From Metopolophium dirhodum (Eukaryota > Arthropoda > Insecta > Hemiptera > Aphididae): a stretch of 64,000 bases of DNA. The position numbers and the translations under genes were made by a program. Below, in pieces: positions 61,681 through 64,000 of this stretch. The stretch covers positions 10,167,217 through 10,231,216 of the forward strand of contig NC_083561.1 in the NCBI RefSeq assembly GCF_019925205.1, in the 5' to 3' direction. Position 1 is the first letter of the stretch. Every line of letters begins with the position of its first letter. The notes under the pieces are model-generated. The model did no database searches, was not told the origin of the DNA, and was given only the letters and a program-made list of their open reading frames with translations.

Positions 61681-62279
61681 TATAAATAGGTACTTATATA
61701 ATATTCTATACCGAATACTATCTTCGGTAATATATAATATAGTCATTGAAATTAAATTACATTTTTTGTATGTATACTTTATGCTTATCAAATGACTAAA
61801 TGAGTTATTATGCTTGTTATAACATAATGTTTTTAAGACTATTTGTATTTTGCATAAATCCCATCTAGACAGTATATCATGGATCATTTATTGAAATTTA
61901 TCATTTTTTCAAATTTGAAACCTTTTAAATTATTTTGTTTATTAATGTTTAGAAGTATGAATGTAAAAAAATATCACACCGTACCTATTTTTTTATTAAT
62001 GAAATATTAGCATAAATGATTATATCTTAACCAATATAATAATACATGGTTAATGATTAAACAATAAAAAATTAATGAACAGATGAAACGTTATTAATTT
62101 ATAAAATGTTAATTTCTTGTATTTAATTTTTACTTTGATTATATATTATATATTAAACTTTGTAACCAGTTTAGAGAATGTAATAATAGATAACAGTTTT
62201 TATTATGATGACATTATGAATGGAGAGGCCACAGAATATATGAGCAATTGAGACCAAGAGGATAAAAAATTGTATCTAT
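61681..62279. other. AT-rich spacer
   Basis: I see no supported feature. The minus frame 61660-61887 is AT-driven. Confidence 0.5.
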
Positions 62280-63225
62280 TATTTTTTTGTATTAAACCCT
62301 CGTTGTATGGACCATTGTGTGAACAAGGGTATATTACAATTTTAGTGCAATTACAATCTATTAGATAATTCCAATGTTTTATATGTTTTATAACAAGTGG
62401 TATAATTAATATTACATAGAGTTGGGAGGGGATTATGAATTTGACAGTAGTGAAAATTGTTTACATATGGTAGTTCGGAATTTCAGAGATTGAGTCTAGA
62501 TGGCTTAATATGGTTCTGGACTTCTGGTTTTATGGAAGCTTTGGAATTCCGTTAGTAATTGTTTGATGGTAATACACACTTCACATGTGGTATATAAAGG
62601 TGGATATTTGTTTCTATTCTAAAACTCTGAGCGAGCTCTGTGTGCCGAATATTCTAATATGGGCGAGAATGACTTAAAATTTCATAGGGAAATGTCCAGT
62701 TGGTGATATTAAGTTAAATTTCGTTGAGTTTAGTAGAATAAGATATCCGTTGATTTCGCTATTCTAGTAGGTATTTATTTTTGATTAGTTTCTGTATGTC
62801 TCTGGAGGAGTTGATTTTCGTCCGTAATGATAAGGGGGGGGGGGGGGAGGGAGAGAGATGTAATTGCATTCTTGGCAGCTTGGTCGTGCAGTTCATTTCC
62901 CTTTATGTTGGTGTGACCGGGGAATGGGGATCCAGCAGAGTTTGATTTCGTGGTTGTAATGTTCAAGCTCGTAAATTTTATTTTGAATGTGTAGGCTATT
63001 GGCTATAAGTAGTATCTGATGGATTGTTTAAGTTTTTTTATATTAATTATTTCGATAAGGGAATATGTACAAATTATATAGTCTTTGATATAGTATAAAT
63101 AAAAAAAGTGAACTCGGGTATAAATACTGAACATGAGTTTGGTAGTTTGAACTTGAATTCTAGATTGTTCCATAATATAACATCAGCTCCAACTTTATCG
63201 GTATTTTTGGAGGCTTTAGTGAATC
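62280..63225 (-). pseudogene. Degraded LINE with RNase H domain and 3' tail
   Basis: On the minus strand from about 63220 one reads TKASKNTDKVGADVILWNN, then LPNSCSVFIPEFTFFIYTIS. Then comes LLIANSLHIQNKIYELEHYN, then HEIKLCWIP, and after a frameshift PGHTNIKGNELHDQAAKNA. This is the RNase H layout of I/R1/Loa-like LINEs: 'yTDGSK..VG.avv', 'cSvFtaEl.Ai', 'i.sDSls', 'i...W.PgH..I.GNE.aD.aAK.a'. Catalytic acids are partly lost (TKASK for TDGSK, LIANS for DS), and stops and frameshifts abound. A C-terminal region and a tail ending GGGTTTAATACAAAAAAATAAT (to about 62280) follow. A G14 run expands the Pro codons. The 63-codon frame at 62775-62966 is one readable piece. Confidence 0.8.
62834..62847 (+). 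repeat. G14 homopolymer inside the LINE relic
   Basis: Fourteen G on the plus strand, read as Pro codons in the decayed RNase H C-terminal part. Confidence 0.95.
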
Positions 63226-63693
63226 ATTTTTCAGATGTAATATTTTGCTTTAGATGAATCTTTTATTATACGTATTTTATTACCTAAAAAGTTTATTGGA
63301 TAAAATTAACAAATTATTTAGATTTTTTGCGTATACTTAAACATTAATTGTATTGCTAATTTTTTTTGATCAACATTTGTATATTTTACGTGGATTTACA
63401 AATTAATAGTGTGTTATATACAATTGAATGAACAAAAGCAAAAATAAAAGGGTTAGATAGTAATAAGAATTAAGTTACAAAATGAGTTATAAAGTGAGAT
63501 TTGTATAATATTCATTCTTAACTTGAAGCATTCTCGGCTTTGAAGTGTTTTTTTATTTATTTTAAATACCGTCGCATTGTCTCATTTGTGTCGCTCACGT
63601 ATTTGCGTTTCGCTTTTTTTTGTCGCTTTTAAGAATAATGCGGTTGTTTTACTAGATTCACTGCTTCTTCCGTTGTAGTATACATTTTCTCAG
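63226..63693. other. AT-rich passing into a GC-richer promoter-like zone
   Basis: From about 63.54 kb the sequence becomes CpG-containing (GTCGCTCACG, TTGCGTTTCGC). I see no gene and no clear TATA box. Confidence 0.4.
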
Positions 63694-63906
63694 CAGGGGA
63701 GCGATAACAATTACTACAACTCGGATATCTTTGGCTTTAAACAAGGTCGTTTTACCACGCAACGTACATTGTTCCGTTAAAGTATAATCGCCAGGAAACG
63801 TGTTTTACAAAACGTAACAGCTACTTATCGATTAATTCGAGCGGATTTCACTTAACTCGAGGACCCGGGTGGTAATAACGCAGCAGCGTAAGCGGATACG
63901 AAGTAG
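63694..63906 (+). other. Candidate noncoding leader exon (213 nt, no ATG)
   Basis: The exon follows a T/C-rich tract ending TTTTCTCAG (63685-63693) and ends CGAAGTAG before GTAAGTAT (63907), a near-consensus donor. It is CpG-rich and has no ATG in any frame. All three plus frames contain stops, so it would be 5' UTR. The gene it belongs to would lie to the right, beyond the window. The splice sites are the strongest pair seen here. The alternative is that transcription starts inside this stretch. Confidence 0.4.
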
Positions 63907-64000
63907 GTAAGTATACAGAGTGTATATGCGCGTGCGTGCGTTACATGAATGCACATGGAATCTCTACGTTTAATCATAATAAACGCATCCACTAAGAGGA

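Overview
The window looks like nuclear DNA from an aphid or a close hemipteran relative. It is very AT-rich, with strings of short AT repeats and many copies of the TAGGTACCTA / GGTACCTAC type of word that is common in aphid intergenic DNA. No open frame resembles a complete conserved protein. There are no rRNA or free-standing tRNA genes, no CRISPR array, and no bacterial gene organisation. Most long open frames are chance frames or lie inside repeats.

Most of what can be recognised is mobile-element debris. Four degraded non-LTR retrotransposon (LINE) 3' ends lie on the minus strand, at about 1.0, 2.3, 33.2 and 62.3 kb. Their reverse-transcriptase C-terminal or RNase H motifs can be read across stops and frameshifts, and none of the four was found by looking for long ORFs. 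Two copies of one tRNA-derived SINE lie in opposite orientation (7.5 kb minus, 13.35 kb plus). Both keep Pol III A and B boxes, and one has an 11-bp target duplication. Several inverted-repeat elements are present: a 235-bp element at 0.4 kb; a 140-bp MITE with TA flanks at 17.3 kb; foldback elements at 35.7, 38.5 and 40.1 kb; and a nested pair at 44.4-46.4 kb, where a 1.0-kb hAT-like element sits inside an older TIR element. Three TTAA-preceded ends with a similar first dozen bases (10.6, 12.3 and 49.3 kb) look like piggyBac-type termini. Two further dispersed families each have two copies (2.0/48.2 kb and 9.9/40.0 kb).

Evidence for host genes is limited to candidates. The 15.67-15.78 kb stretch has a TATA box, an initiator 30 bp downstream and an ATG-less leader ending in a good splice donor. 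The 63.69-63.91 kb stretch is an ATG-less GC-rich exon between a strong acceptor and a near-perfect donor. Small exon-like stretches on the plus strand lie at 5.43 and 34.90 kb, and at 28.43-28.72 kb there is a two-exon 3' end with a 60-bp intron and two AATAAA signals. A minus-strand candidate lies at 57.07-57.26 kb. If some of these are real, the window would be intergenic DNA plus long introns of genes that mostly lie outside it. GC-richer islands (10.7, 15.2-17.2, 25.0-25.5, 30.8-31.1, 32.0-32.8, 51.2-51.9, 53.6-54.8, 60.4-61.6 and 63.5-64.0 kb) stand out from the AT background. They are the best places to look for promoters, UTR exons or regulatory DNA.

I found no convincing multi-gene system. 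The most informative signals are the SINE pair, the nested transposons, the shared TTAA termini and the exon candidates. Protein comparisons come from memory of family motifs, because no database search was possible.
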